From Mesorhizobium qingshengii (GTDB lineage Bacteria; Pseudomonadota; Alphaproteobacteria; Rhizobiales; Rhizobiaceae), in NCBI RefSeq assembly GCF_027563465.1, contig NZ_JAPFQA010000001.1, positions 558,001 through 622,000 of the forward strand: 64,000 nt of DNA, written 5' to 3'. The position numbers were made by a program, and so were the translations under genes. Positions 51,605 through 60,930 of this stretch are shown piece after piece (the first letter of the stretch is position 1; each line of letters begins with the position of its first letter). The notes under the pieces were generated by a model. It did not search any database, was not told where the DNA came from, and saw nothing but the letters and a program-made list of their open reading frames with translations.

Positions 51605-52345
51605 TTAGAGCTTGGCTGGCTTTCCAGCGCGCTTTGTCGGCTCTGTTGTGAACGATTCGATCCGACCGCTCCTGAGCGTCATTCTTTTCGTGCATACGCT
51701 TTGTATGAGGGCCTCACTGTGGCTGGCCAGCACGATGATGCCGGCCTTTTCCGCGAGTTCGTCCATGCGCCTTTTGGCCTTGTCCTGAAATGAGGCGTCG
51801 CCGGCGCCGATCCACTCGTCCATCAACAGAATCTCAGGATCAAGCGCGGTTGCCGCCGAAAAGGCCAATCGCGCCGCCATACCCTGGCTGTAGGCCTTGA
51901 ACGGCAGGTCGATAAAGTCCCCGAGCTCGCTGAAGGCGATGATATCCTCCATCTTCTCTTCGATCTCGGCTTCCGTCCATCCGCTGATCAACCCACGCAA
52001 CACGATGTTCCTGCGCCCGGTGGCCTCGCGGCGAAAGCCTATGTTGATATTGAAAAGGGCGTCGACCTTGCCTTCGATGGCGACGCTTCCGCCGGATGGT
52101 TCGTAGATCCCGTAGAGCACCTTGAGAAGGGTGGTCTTGCCGGCTCCGTTCGGGCCAACCAGGCCCAGCCGGTCGCCGGCCTTCAACTCGAAGCTGATCC
52201 CATCGAGCGCCTGGACGAACTGCTTTCTGCCCGAGCCTTCAATTCTGCCGCCGGGCCCGCCGACGCGCCGGTCCGGCGCGGAAAGCGTCAGCTTCTCGTG
52301 CAGCTTGTAAACAAGGCTAACGTTGTGGAGTTTGATAGAAACCAT
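51605..52345 (-). CDS. wzt: Polysaccharide ABC exporter, ATP-binding subunit
   Basis: A 246-residue ABC ATPase of the Wzt/KpsT/TagH type. Walker A is GPNGAGKTT at 64-72, the signature region is YSQGMAARLAF, Walker B is ILLMDEWIGAGD, and the switch histidine is in ASHSEA. It lacks the C-terminal carbohydrate-binding domain found in longer Wzt proteins that recognise a modified chain end. It exports the completed lipid-linked polysaccharide across the inner membrane together with the preceding permease. The start at 52345 is seven bases after the permease stop. Confidence 0.94.
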   Translation of the reverse strand: MVSIKLHNVSLVYKLHEKLTLSAPDRRVGGPGGRIEGSGRKQFVQALDGISFELKAGDRLGLVGPNGAGKTTLLKVLYGIYEPSGGSVAIEGKVDALFNINIGFRREATGRRNIVLRGLISGWTEAEIEEKMEDIIAFSELGDFIDLPFKAYSQGMAARLAFSAATALDPEILLMDEWIGAGDASFQDKAKRRMDELAEKAGIIVLASHSEALIQSVCTKRMTLRSGRIESFTTEPTKRAGKPAKL

Positions 52346-52352
52346 CGAAAAC

Positions 52353-53252
52353 TCAGATGATGAAAATGACTTGCTTGCGGTACCGGCCAAGCAGCAGCAA
52401 TGCAATCATCCATATCGCCAAAGACATGATGATCGTTACACCAAAAGCGTGAGCTGGCAATTCTCCGTTCAATATGGGCAAACGGACGATCTCGAGGAAA
52501 TACGTGAATGGATTCCAATGATACGCGTATCTCTGTATGCCTTCCTGTCCCTTGTACACCCAGAAGACGGGCGTGAAGAACATGCCGACCCGCAGCAAAT
52601 TACCGACAATAAACTGGCTGTCGGGGAAGAAAGCTCCGAGAAACGCGAACACGGTAATCATCGCGGGCGTGACCAGCAGAATAAGCAGCAATCCTGCAAC
52701 TGACCACAGCCACGGCGAAGCGACAGGGGGACCGCTCAAGAGCAAAATGACAAGGCAACCAGCGATCGCATAACCCGCCCGGATGGCAGACTGCAATGCC
52801 AGCCGCAGCACATACACAAACAAAGGCAGCGTCGTACCTTCGATGAAGCTTTCTTCGCGCTGGAAGAGCGACACGCTCAGGGACATGACCTCCATCAGGT
52901 AGAACCATACCAGAAGGCCGATCGCGACATAGGCAGCATAACCCGCAGCATCCTTGCCCGCGGGCTGGAACACGAAGACGAATGTGCCCACGAACGCAAC
53001 GTAGTTGACCAACAGCCAAAGCGGTCCGAGAGTCGTGCGCCTATGCTGGTCGCCGATGTCCTCATGGGCCAGCGCAATCCAGACCCTGTGCAGCCTTATA
53101 GCCCTGGAGATGTCGTCAAAAGCGCCGTTTAGTGCCGCAATCATCGTTTGGGGTATCGCAATCTGTTGTTCCGGCGCATTATTCTTCGCTGGCCATAGCG
53201 AACCACCAAGCCCCTCTCTAATAGCCATTTCGACGAGCATATGGCAACGCAT
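52353..53252 (-). CDS. wzm: Polysaccharide ABC exporter, permease subunit
   Basis: A 299-residue ABC-2 type permease with six hydrophobic segments. Family features are RTTLGPLWLLVNYVAFVGTFVFVFQ, the amphipathic N-terminus before it, and the C-terminal NPFTYFLEIVRLPIL motif. It is the channel-forming partner of the ATPase encoded next. M1 (53252), M5 and M9 (53228) are all possible starts. It heads the minus-strand operon that continues through wzt and the amino-sugar/Gtr genes. Confidence 0.92.
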   Translation of the reverse strand: MRCHMLVEMAIREGLGGSLWPAKNNAPEQQIAIPQTMIAALNGAFDDISRAIRLHRVWIALAHEDIGDQHRRTTLGPLWLLVNYVAFVGTFVFVFQPAGKDAAGYAAYVAIGLLVWFYLMEVMSLSVSLFQREESFIEGTTLPLFVYVLRLALQSAIRAGYAIAGCLVILLLSGPPVASPWLWSVAGLLLILLVTPAMITVFAFLGAFFPDSQFIVGNLLRVGMFFTPVFWVYKGQEGIQRYAYHWNPFTYFLEIVRLPILNGELPAHAFGVTIIMSLAIWMIALLLLGRYRKQVIFII

Positions 53253-53553
53253 TGCGTCGTAACGAGGTCGAGAGCAGAGTCAACCGCGGATACACGCTGA
53301 CGTTGCGGCAGTGTGCAAATCGCAAGGCTGGCCAGGGGCTCGGCAACAACCATCCGGCAACAGGGCGTAAATTTTACTCTTGTTCACGCGCTCTACCGAA
53401 AAAACATCTGGCTATGACTTCGAGCGCGCAGTATGCGATACAACACGGCGGGGGCCGGGGATGGCACTTTGAAAGAGTGATCGGCCACGAATGATCTTCG
53501 TGCTCGCACTTTGTGGTGTCCATGTCCGCGAGCCTGGAGTTTAGCACTACCTA
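53253..53553. other. Divergent promoter region without a gene
   Basis: These 301 bases lie between wzm (minus) and the dehydratase gene (plus). No convincing gene was found. The region should contain promoters for both directions, but I could not assign clear -35/-10 pairs or a strong repeat. Confidence 0.5.
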
Positions 53554-55542
53554 ATGAATACTTCCCTGGAAGCTGTATTCGGACTCAGGCCGGAGATGCG
53601 GCGCGCCTTCATCATGGTCCAGGACGTGGTCATGGTCCTGGTCGCGGTGGCACTCAGCCTCAGCCTTTCGCGGTCGGATCTTTCGTTCGGTGCGCTCTCC
53701 TACGAGGGTTTGGCCACTTGGGCGAGCATCGTTGTCATCAGCCATTTGCTGTTCAGGTACAGTGGTCTCTACACCACGGTCTGGCGCTTTGCCTCGACGC
53801 CCGATTTTTTCAACATCCTGAAGAGCTGCGCGATTCTGACGCTCACTCTTTACGCGGCTTCGCTGGTGGTTCGTTTCGTCCAGCCGGTCGCCGGCCTCAA
53901 CGAACGACAGTTCATTGTTTTCTTCCTCGTCTCCTTCACCATCATATCGGGGCCGCGGCTGTTCTACCGCTTCCTTCGTGACGGCGCGAGCTGGGGCATC
54001 CTGAGTCGCAAGAGCGACAACTCTTGGACCAAGCGGGCATTGTTCGTCGGCCGGCTCGGCGAAGCCGACCTGATCATTCGCTTCACGCGCACGGCGCAGC
54101 CCGCCGATTATTCCATCGCCGGCATCATGGCCACCGAACGCGGCGCCCCCTTGGGAACGCGTATTCAAGGCGTTCCCGTGGTGGCGACCCGGCCACGTCT
54201 GGTCGATGTCCTGGAGGACTACGCAACCGGCACCAAAAGTCTGGATCTGCTGATTTTCGGAAGCGGTGCCGAGCATGAGATCGAGGAGTATACGGAGCTC
54301 GTCCGCGTCGCCCGGCACGGCGATATAACGGTGGTGCAGTTCTCCGGTCTTTCGCAGCTGGAACAGCAGGGAAAGCTGGTTCTCGACGCCGTCGAGATGG
54401 AAACCATCCTGCGCCGCCCGACGGTCCCGTCCGATATCGAGCGTATCGGCGCCTTCGTCGGCCGCAAACGCGTTCTGGTGACGGGAGGCGCCGGGTCCAT
54501 CGGCCGAACGCTGGTCAAGCGGTCGCTGGAGCTGGGAGCCGAGGCGGTGCTGGTCGCCGACAACTCCGAATTCGGCATCTTCCAGTTGAGCCAGTACATT
54601 GACGAGAAGCACCACGAGCGCCTCAAGGTCCGCATCGTCGATGTCGCCGACCGGCGCCAGATAACGCGTGTCGTCACGGAATTCAGGCCCGACATCATCT
54701 TTCATGCCGCCGCGCTCAAGCATGTTCCCTTGCTCGAGGAAAACTGGGATTCGGCCATCCAGACCAATGTTTTCGGCACGCTCGTCTGCGCCGAGGTCGC
54801 CGCCAAATGCGGTGTTCCGCAGTTCGTCATGGTGTCGAGCGACAAGGCGGTGGATCCGACATCGGTGCTCGGCATGACAAAACGGGCCGCCGAACAGATC
54901 GTCAGCGCCTTGCATGGGGCACCCGCGAGCGAGCCGGGCGGGCGTCGGTCCGCCACCAAGTTCATAGCCGTCCGCTTCGGCAACGTCTTCGGCAGCAATG
55001 GTTCGGTGGCGACCATATTCCAGGCGCAGATCGAGGCCGGAGGCCCCGTCACCATCACGGACCGGCGCATGACACGCTATTTCATGACGGTGGCCGAAGC
55101 CGTCGATCTCGTCATCATGTCGGCGGCCGACGCCGCATCGCGGCAGGGCGGCGACGACTATGCCGTCTATATGCTCGATATGGGCAAGCCCGTGCCAATC
55201 CTTGAAGTGGCCGAAACGATGATCCGCATGTCCGGACAGAATCCATACACGGACATTCCAATCCGGTTCACCGGCATAAGGCCGGGCGAAAAACTCCACG
55301 AAACGCTGCATGGCGAAGATGAGGAACTGGTCGAGCTCGGCATTTCGAAGATTTTCGGCCTGAGCACCGATGTCGTGGAATGGTCGGATGTCCAGGCCGC
55401 GCTCACGGAACTGCAGCAAGCGATGAAGAGCCAGGACAAGGCTTCCTCGCTCGCCGTGCTGGCCGGCCTTGACCGCGCCAAGAGGGCAAGGGGGAGCGCA
55501 CCTCCGGACGTGATCCCGAAAACGGCCGGGCGGGCGACCTAG
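53554..55542 (+). CDS. Membrane-bound nucleotide-sugar 4,6-dehydratase (FlaA1/WbpM/CapD family)
   Basis: A 662-residue protein. The N-terminal part has four transmembrane segments (about 15-125). The cytoplasmic SDR domain follows a CoA-binding-like linker. NAD binding is VTGGAGSIGRTL (near 309), AALKHVPLLEEN follows, and SSDKAVDPTSVLGMTKR has the Met-Lys pair in place of Tyr-Lys, as in WbpM-type 4,6-dehydratases. The expected reaction is UDP-GlcNAc to UDP-4-keto-6-deoxy-GlcNAc. With the reductase at 57.3 kb and the transferase at 56.7 kb it resembles the WreV/WreQ/WreU set that makes and transfers QuiNAc in Rhizobium etli. Confidence 0.92.
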   Translation: MNTSLEAVFGLRPEMRRAFIMVQDVVMVLVAVALSLSLSRSDLSFGALSYEGLATWASIVVISHLLFRYSGLYTTVWRFASTPDFFNILKSCAILTLTLYAASLVVRFVQPVAGLNERQFIVFFLVSFTIISGPRLFYRFLRDGASWGILSRKSDNSWTKRALFVGRLGEADLIIRFTRTAQPADYSIAGIMATERGAPLGTRIQGVPVVATRPRLVDVLEDYATGTKSLDLLIFGSGAEHEIEEYTELVRVARHGDITVVQFSGLSQLEQQGKLVLDAVEMETILRRPTVPSDIERIGAFVGRKRVLVTGGAGSIGRTLVKRSLELGAEAVLVADNSEFGIFQLSQYIDEKHHERLKVRIVDVADRRQITRVVTEFRPDIIFHAAALKHVPLLEENWDSAIQTNVFGTLVCAEVAAKCGVPQFVMVSSDKAVDPTSVLGMTKRAAEQIVSALHGAPASEPGGRRSATKFIAVRFGNVFGSNGSVATIFQAQIEAGGPVTITDRRMTRYFMTVAEAVDLVIMSAADAASRQGGDDYAVYMLDMGKPVPILEVAETMIRMSGQNPYTDIPIRFTGIRPGEKLHETLHGEDEELVELGISKIFGLSTDVVEWSDVQAALTELQQAMKSQDKASSLAVLAGLDRAKRARGSAPPDVIPKTAGRAT

Positions 55543-55620
55543 GCCAATTCAGAGAATGATCTTGACCGTGGTTTGGACAGGCCCCGCCATTCCTGGGCAT
55601 TTGCAGGGTATTTGAAGCTG

Positions 55621-56553
55621 GTGAGCAAAGAAGATCCGCGCATCGCAGTCCTGATGGGCACGAAAGACGGCGCCGCCTTCATTGACGAGCAACTGCGATC
55701 CCTGCTCGCGCAGTCGCACCCTCTCATCGACCTGTGGATTTCAGACGATGGCTCCGTCGATGGCACGACCGCCATCATCGAGGCCTGGAGGCCCTGCTGG
55801 TCCAAGGGGCGAATGACCTTGCTGGAAGGTCCGCGGCAAGGCTTCGCCGCCAATTTCCGCTCGATGATCCTGGATCGGCGCATCGAGGCGGACTGCTATG
55901 CTTTCTGCGACCAGGACGATATCTGGGAGCCCGACAGGCTGGAAACCGCCGTCCGCTGGATGCAGGGGCTCGATGCAAGAACCCCGCTGATGTTCTGCTC
56001 GCGGACAGCAACCATGACCGAGGCCGGAAGCCTTGTCGGCCATTCGCCGCTGTTTCGCCGGCCGCCATCCTTTCGCAACGCGCTCGTGCAAAGCATCGCC
56101 GGCGGCAACACCATCCTGTTGAACGCCGCCGCACGCGGCCTGCTGGCCACGGCCTGCGCGCGCACCGGGTTCGTCAGCCATGATTGGTGGGCCTATCTCA
56201 TCGTGACCGCCGCCGGCGGCATCGTCCGCTACGATCCACGGCCGCTGGTGCGTTACAGGCAGCATCCCGCAAACCTGGTTGGCGCCAACGTGTCGTGGCA
56301 GGCAAGGGTTTCCCGCCTTGGCCGCCTGTTCAGGGGCGAGTTTGCCGGCTGGACCGATCTCAATCTCGACGGCCTTGCCGTCAATCGCGACCTCCTTACA
56401 CCGGAGGCGGCGGCGTGCCTCGACTTGTTCACCAGCGGACGGCAGGGCGGTCTTTTCCACCGCTTGGCTGGCTTGCGCAAAAGCGGTGTCTATCGACAGA
56501 CTTTTGCCGGCACCCTGGGGCTCTATCTCGCATTCATCCTGGGTCGTATCTGA
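55621..56553 (+). CDS. Glycosyltransferase family 2 (rhamnosyltransferase-like)
   Basis: A protein of about 310 residues with a GT2 domain: RIAVLMGTKDGAAFIDEQL at the start, the ISDDGSVDGT nucleotide-binding loop, CDQDDIW as the DxD-containing metal motif, and GGNTILLNAAA with the later SHDWWAYL acceptor region. It resembles WbbL/RfbG-type rhamnosyltransferases. The start is uncertain: GTG 55621 is my choice, TTG 55612 is better spaced from AGGG, and the frame stays open to 55573. It lies between the dehydratase and the initiating sugar transferase. Confidence 0.87.
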   Translation: MSKEDPRIAVLMGTKDGAAFIDEQLRSLLAQSHPLIDLWISDDGSVDGTTAIIEAWRPCWSKGRMTLLEGPRQGFAANFRSMILDRRIEADCYAFCDQDDIWEPDRLETAVRWMQGLDARTPLMFCSRTATMTEAGSLVGHSPLFRRPPSFRNALVQSIAGGNTILLNAAARGLLATACARTGFVSHDWWAYLIVTAAGGIVRYDPRPLVRYRQHPANLVGANVSWQARVSRLGRLFRGEFAGWTDLNLDGLAVNRDLLTPEAAACLDLFTSGRQGGLFHRLAGLRKSGVYRQTFAGTLGLYLAFILGRI

Positions 56554-56673
56554 GCAACGAATGATGCCTGGCGCGCTTGGTCAACAGATAACCTCATGCT
56601 ACGTCGACCGGATCGAGGGGCTCCGTCCGTGGCGTTGCCTCATGGCTTTGGCAGGGAGCGCTATCGGCCGTTC

Positions 56674-57213
56674 ATGAAGACAGCCAAGCAAATCTTCGAC
56701 CTTGTCGGTGCGGCGCTGCTGTTGCTGGTCACATCTCCTGTTTTTCTGCTCGCCGTCCTTGCGGTTCGGGCATCATCTCCCGGCCCGGCGATTTTTTCCC
56801 AGACACGGGTCGGTCGCGACGGCACGCTGTTTCGCTGTCACAAGTTGAGGACAATGTACGTTGGAACGCCATCATTGCCCTCGCATGAGACGCCCGTGAG
56901 CGCCGTGACGGCGGTTGGCGAGGTCTTGCGGAAGTTCAAGCTTGATGAACTGCCGCAGTTCTGGAACGTTCTGAGAGGCGAGATGAGCCTGGTCGGGCCT
57001 CGCCCCTGTCTGCCGACCCAGACGGAGGTGATCGAATATCGCAGGCGGCTGGGGGTTCTGTCGGCACTTCCGGGCATAACCGGCTTGGCCCAGATCAGGG
57101 GCATCGACATGTCGAGCCCGGTGCTTCTGGCCGAAACCGATGCCGCCTATCTCAAGTGCGCGTCATTCTGGCTCGACCTTCGGATCCTGTTTGGAACGCT
57201 CTATCGAGGTTGA
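56674..57213 (+). CDS. Initiating sugar-1-phosphate transferase (PHPT family, WreU-like)
   Basis: A 179-residue bacterial sugar transferase that loads a hexose-1-phosphate onto undecaprenyl phosphate. It has one N-terminal hydrophobic helix ([21 protein letters not shown]), then [46 protein letters not shown] and [11 protein letters not shown], all family signatures. It is the short form, without the four-helix domain of WbaP/WcaJ. The start at 56674 begins at the family N-terminus. The neighbours suggest UDP-QuiNAc as donor. Confidence 0.9.
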   Translation: MKTAKQIFDLVGAALLLLVTSPVFLLAVLAVRASSPGPAIFSQTRVGRDGTLFRCHKLRTMYVGTPSLPSHETPVSAVTAVGEVLRKFKLDELPQFWNVLRGEMSLVGPRPCLPTQTEVIEYRRRLGVLSALPGITGLAQIRGIDMSSPVLLAETDAAYLKCASFWLDLRILFGTLYRG

Positions 57214-57269
57214 GCGGACCATGATCCCAAAAAAGTCGAAGTTGGTTTTGGAAACGTCAAAGATCATCG

Positions 57270-58217
57270 TCAGGCAAGAAGTCGAGATTTGCCGAGGCGC
57301 GCTATTTCGGCCAGCCGCTCCAGCGTGCCGGTTTCTGGCAGCCAGCCCTCCGACACCAGCAGGGAAGGATCGCATATCTGTGTCGCGGTCATGCTGTCCC
57401 AGAACGCCCGCCTGCCAAGCACGGCCGCAGCCGGTCGCATCAGGCCGGCCGGTACTGCGATCAGGCGCGGAGGCCGTCCAAGACCGCTGCGAAAGGCGCC
57501 GATGATGGCTGCGACCGCGACCGGCGGCACATCGGCGCCGACATAGACCGGGCGAAGCGGCGCTGAATGGGCCAGCAGGTGCGACACGGCTCGCGCCGCG
57601 GCCTCGGACGACATGAGCGAGCGGATTCCCGTCAAGGCGCCTGTCGGCAGCGGCAAGCCCGTGTCGGCCAGGCGCATCAATGTCGCCAGGTTTCCCTTCA
57701 TGCCGCTACCATAGACAGGAGGCAGGCGCAGCACCGCGGCATCGGAACGGCCTTGCAATGCATAGGCGCTGAGAACCCTGATCTCGCCTTCACGTTTTGA
57801 GCGTCCATAGACGCATTGCGGGGCAGGGAGCGTGTTTTCGTCGATCGTTGCGCTGACGCGAGCGCCGATCACGGCCCGGATCGAGGAGAGCTGAATGAAG
57901 CGTCCGCTCACCTGTGCGGCCGCGGCATGCGCCAGCCGCGCGCTCAATTCCACATTGGCCGCCCGATAATCGGCTTCGGTGGCGTTGCCCCGGTCATTGT
58001 TCAGGCCCGCGCAATGGACGACATGGGTCATATCCCTGGTGAGTGCCAGGAAAGCCGCTGCCGGCGCATCGAAATTGGGCATAGGCACAGTGTCGTTTCC
58101 CGGCCCCAGTTTCTCCGGACGGCGGGAGGCAAGGCGAAGCTCGGCTCCTGCTTCGCGAAGGTGGCGCACGACAAGGCGCCCGATGAAACCCGTCGCGCCT
58201 GTGACCAGGACTTTCAT
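57270..58217 (-). CDS. NAD-dependent sugar epimerase/reductase (WreQ/WbpV-like)
   Basis: A 315-residue extended SDR protein. Dinucleotide binding is VTGATGFIGRLVVRHL at 4-19. HCAGLNND is the mid motif, SSIRAVIG carries the serine, and YGRSKREGE gives YxxxK. It resembles reductases that convert UDP-4-keto-6-deoxy-GlcNAc to UDP-QuiNAc (WreQ) or the FucNAc form (WbpV). The gene is convergent with the initiating transferase gene and lies 17 bases after the O-antigen ligase gene. The frame is open far upstream, but that part overlaps the ligase in another frame and is not real. Confidence 0.87.
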   Translation of the reverse strand: MKVLVTGATGFIGRLVVRHLREAGAELRLASRRPEKLGPGNDTVPMPNFDAPAAAFLALTRDMTHVVHCAGLNNDRGNATEADYRAANVELSARLAHAAAAQVSGRFIQLSSIRAVIGARVSATIDENTLPAPQCVYGRSKREGEIRVLSAYALQGRSDAAVLRLPPVYGSGMKGNLATLMRLADTGLPLPTGALTGIRSLMSSEAAARAVSHLLAHSAPLRPVYVGADVPPVAVAAIIGAFRSGLGRPPRLIAVPAGLMRPAAAVLGRRAFWDSMTATQICDPSLLVSEGWLPETGTLERLAEIARLGKSRLLA

Positions 58218-58234
58218 TGCCTTGCCCGGAACAT

Positions 58235-59533
58235 CTATTGATTGGCTGATGGAAGAGCTTGGTCTTCCGTTATTGGTGGAAGAGCTTCCACCAATAAAAC
58301 CTGGTGTCCGGAGGCGAGATATGTCCCGCTCACCAGGAAGACCATCAGCACCGAATCCAGAATGTCGTGGCCGACCAGGATGCCCGTCATTCCGGCGGTG
58401 AGATAGGTGATCACCACGACGATTATCATGGTAGCGCCGAAGCGCTCGATCGGATCGGTGCTGTTTCGCAAGACCAGGGCGGCATTTCTGGCGGCAATGA
58501 CAAAGATCGCCGCCAGCGTCGCGGCGCCCAGGATGCCAGCCTGCACCAGGGCGGTCAGGAAGCCGTTGTGGAAATGATTGAAGCCTAGCGACATCGCGAA
58601 CTGGTCCTGGAAGCCTTGCTTTATCAAGAGCTGGGTCGCACCGGCCCCATGTCCGAACACTGGCATCTCGCGGAACGCCTTCAGGCCGATCTCCCAAAGG
58701 GCAACACGTATTCCCAACGAGGTATCGTAGTTGCCGTGCGCCCCGAGCGCATCCCAGTCGGAGCGCAGAAAGTCGAGGCGCCCGGCTATCGTCTGGAAGC
58801 CGAAAGCAGCGATCACCATGCCGACCGCCACCAGCAGCAGCAGCAGTCGAACGACATTCCGCCCTCTCAGCCTGTGCTGGTTGATCAGCAGGACGGCGAT
58901 GCCGGAAATCAGCAGCGCCAGCCAGACAATGCGCGTACCGGAGTAGACGATGGCGACCGCCCCCCCAAGCGCGGCGCAGATGAGGGCGATCCTGCGTCTC
59001 TCGATACCCGACAGGGCGCCGGTCACGCACATCATCACGGCAAGGCAGAGGACCTCCGCGAAGACGATCGCATTGCCGGCCCCGCCCTCGGCTCTGATCC
59101 CCAGCCAATATTGCTGGAAGATCGCCAGCAGCAGCGCGACAAAACAGGCGGTCATGCTGCTGAGCACGATGATGCGGACGAGCGTGGCCTTCGGCGTGAT
59201 GCTCCAGGTCGAATAGGAGATCGGGAAAAACAGGAAGGTGATGAGCGGGACAAGGTGTGGCGCATCCGCGACGAACGAGTTGTTGACGATGGAAGCCACG
59301 AGATTGGCCGCGCAGTAGGCGTAGATCGCGACCGTCAGCGCGATCATGGGTCGGTCGGCGTTGAAGCGTCTTTTCCTGGAGGCAATCAACAGGACCGACC
59401 ACAGGCCGCCGCCATTGAACACAAAGCTGACCACCGATCCCAGAACCGGTGGGAAAAAGAAGCAAAGAATGGAGAAATAGATATTGACGCGCGAAGGCGT
59501 GAATTGCTGCCTTATGGAAGAAAGCCGGCTCAA
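58235..59533 (-). CDS. O-antigen ligase/polymerase family membrane protein (WaaL-like)
   Basis: A 432-residue membrane protein with ten or more hydrophobic helices. The Wzy_C-type region is present: GTRIVWLALLISGIAVL, RVALWEIGLKAFREMPVFGHGAGAT, then FNHFHNGFLTALVQAGI with the conserved histidines. Such proteins join the finished O-chain to lipid A-core in the periplasm, or polymerise O-units. Because a Wzm/Wzt exporter is encoded nearby, ligase is the better reading. The last 20 residues are encoded by a palindromic stretch (58270-58297). Confidence 0.87.
   Translation of the reverse strand: MSRLSSIRQQFTPSRVNIYFSILCFFFPPVLGSVVSFVFNGGGLWSVLLIASRKRRFNADRPMIALTVAIYAYCAANLVASIVNNSFVADAPHLVPLITFLFFPISYSTWSITPKATLVRIIVLSSMTACFVALLLAIFQQYWLGIRAEGGAGNAIVFAEVLCLAVMMCVTGALSGIERRRIALICAALGGAVAIVYSGTRIVWLALLISGIAVLLINQHRLRGRNVVRLLLLLVAVGMVIAAFGFQTIAGRLDFLRSDWDALGAHGNYDTSLGIRVALWEIGLKAFREMPVFGHGAGATQLLIKQGFQDQFAMSLGFNHFHNGFLTALVQAGILGAATLAAIFVIAARNAALVLRNSTDPIERFGATMIIVVVITYLTAGMTGILVGHDILDSVLMVFLVSGTYLASGHQVLLVEALPPITEDQALPSANQ
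58270..58297. repeat. Palindrome within the 3' end of the ligase gene
   Basis: TTATTGGTGGAA (58270-58281) and TTCCACCAATAA (58286-58297) are perfectly complementary across a 4-base loop. It lies 36 bases before the ligase stop, inside the coding region, with no T-run behind it. It could be an mRNA structure between the two co-directional genes. Confidence 0.7.
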
Positions 59534-60022
59534 TTTTCTGGCTCACTGGTCTCTGGAAACTACATACGGCAGATCTTGTTGAGCGAAATCAAATGTGCTC
59601 GCCTCGAATTGCCCGTGCCGTATGATGCATCTTGCCCGCTTTCAGAGGCTGGTATAGCGGCTGGACTGCCCTTTCGATAGTGCGTCGGGGCCGATTGCCA
59701 CCGGAAATCGGCAACTGGCGCCGGGCGATTGGAGAAGGCCCTGGGAGGCCGCCGCCGCGGTCGCTCAAGCAATATTTTTCCCGCCTTTTCTCGGCAATTG
59801 ACGGCGCGAGCAGAAATTTCCGGGTTTTGGCACAAGTGTGGAAAATTCATTCTCGAACGGACTGGCGCCGGGCTCGTCTTGCATTGTTCTGGGCGGCGGC
59901 GATCTGCTAGAAGGCCCGCTCGAAACTTGTTTATCCAGAAGCGAGCTTGAACCGGGCGCAAAAAGCTCGATGATTTCACGCAAGTCCTTCTGTCGGAAGG
60001 CACGAGAGAACGCTCACAGTCC
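59534..60022. other. Intergenic region upstream of cysD
   Basis: These 489 bases lie between the divergent ligase and cysD genes. Open frames exist on both strands but have Arg/Pro/Ser-rich products without family resemblance. I see no tRNA, no repeat and no clear riboswitch. Promoters for both flanking genes are expected here. Confidence 0.5.
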
Positions 60023-60928
60023 ATGACAACAGCGCTTACGCATCTGCAACGGCTTGAAGCCGAGTCCATCCATATATTCCGCGAGGTTGCGGCCGCCTTC
60101 GCCAAGCCGGTCATGCTCTACTCGGTCGGCAAGGATTCCTCCGTGCTGATGCATCTGGCGATGAAAGCGTTTTATCCCGCCAAGCCACCCTTTCCATTCC
60201 TCCATGTCGACACCACCTGGAAGTTCCGCGAAATGATCGCCTTTCGCGATCAGATGGCGCAGAAACTCGGCTTCGATCTCCTGGTTCACGTCAACGAAGA
60301 TGGCGTGCGCGACAACATCAATCCGTTCGATCACGGTTCGAACACACATACCCATGTGATGAAGACCGTGGCTCTACGCCAGGCACTCGACAAATACGGT
60401 TTTGACGCCGCCTTTGGCGGTGCCCGTCGCGATGAGGAGAAGTCGCGCGCCAAGGAGCGCATCTTCTCTTTTCGCAATGCCCAGCATGTGTGGGATCCGA
60501 AGAACCAGCGGCCGGAAATGTGGAAGATATTCAACACCCGCATCGCGTCAGGGGAATCGATCCGGGTGTTTCCGCTGTCGAACTGGACCGAACTCGATAT
60601 CTGGCAATACATTCTGCAGGAAGACATCCCGATCGTGCCGCTCTATTTCGCCAAGGAACGGCCGGTGGTGGAGCGCGACGGCATGCTTATCCTCAGGGAT
60701 GACGAGCGCATGAAACTGCGCCCCGGCGAAGTTGTGGAGAACCGGCTGGTGCGGTTCCGCACGCTGGGCTGCTATCCGCTGACCGGCGCCATCGAATCGG
60801 ATGCCGACACGCTGGGAGCCATCGTTGGCGAAATGCTGACCGCGCGCACCTCGGAACGGCAGGGTCGCCTGATCGACCGCGATGAAGCCGGCTCTATGGA
60901 AAAGAAGAAGCGCGAGGGGTATTTCTGA
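60023..60928 (+). CDS. cysD: Sulfate adenylyltransferase, small subunit
   Basis: CysD (NodP type) forms adenosine 5'-phosphosulfate from sulfate and ATP together with CysN. The 301-residue protein is of the PP-loop ATPase family: [14 protein letters not shown] near residue 35, [11 protein letters not shown], and [17 protein letters not shown]. It ends [11 protein letters not shown], the family's usual C-terminus. It starts the plus-strand operon cysD-cysNC-cysQ, and the next gene follows after two bases. Confidence 0.96.
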   Translation: MTTALTHLQRLEAESIHIFREVAAAFAKPVMLYSVGKDSSVLMHLAMKAFYPAKPPFPFLHVDTTWKFREMIAFRDQMAQKLGFDLLVHVNEDGVRDNINPFDHGSNTHTHVMKTVALRQALDKYGFDAAFGGARRDEEKSRAKERIFSFRNAQHVWDPKNQRPEMWKIFNTRIASGESIRVFPLSNWTELDIWQYILQEDIPIVPLYFAKERPVVERDGMLILRDDERMKLRPGEVVENRLVRFRTLGCYPLTGAIESDADTLGAIVGEMLTARTSERQGRLIDRDEAGSMEKKKREGYF

Positions 60929-60930
60929 CC

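Noticed and set aside
53551..55419. Minus-strand open frame of 622 codons opposite the dehydratase
   Set aside because: Mirror frame of a clear FlaA1/WbpM family gene.
59560..60114. Minus-strand open frame upstream of and overlapping cysD
   Set aside because: Product is Arg/Ser/Pro-rich, overlaps the cysD start and has no recognisable family or ribosome site.
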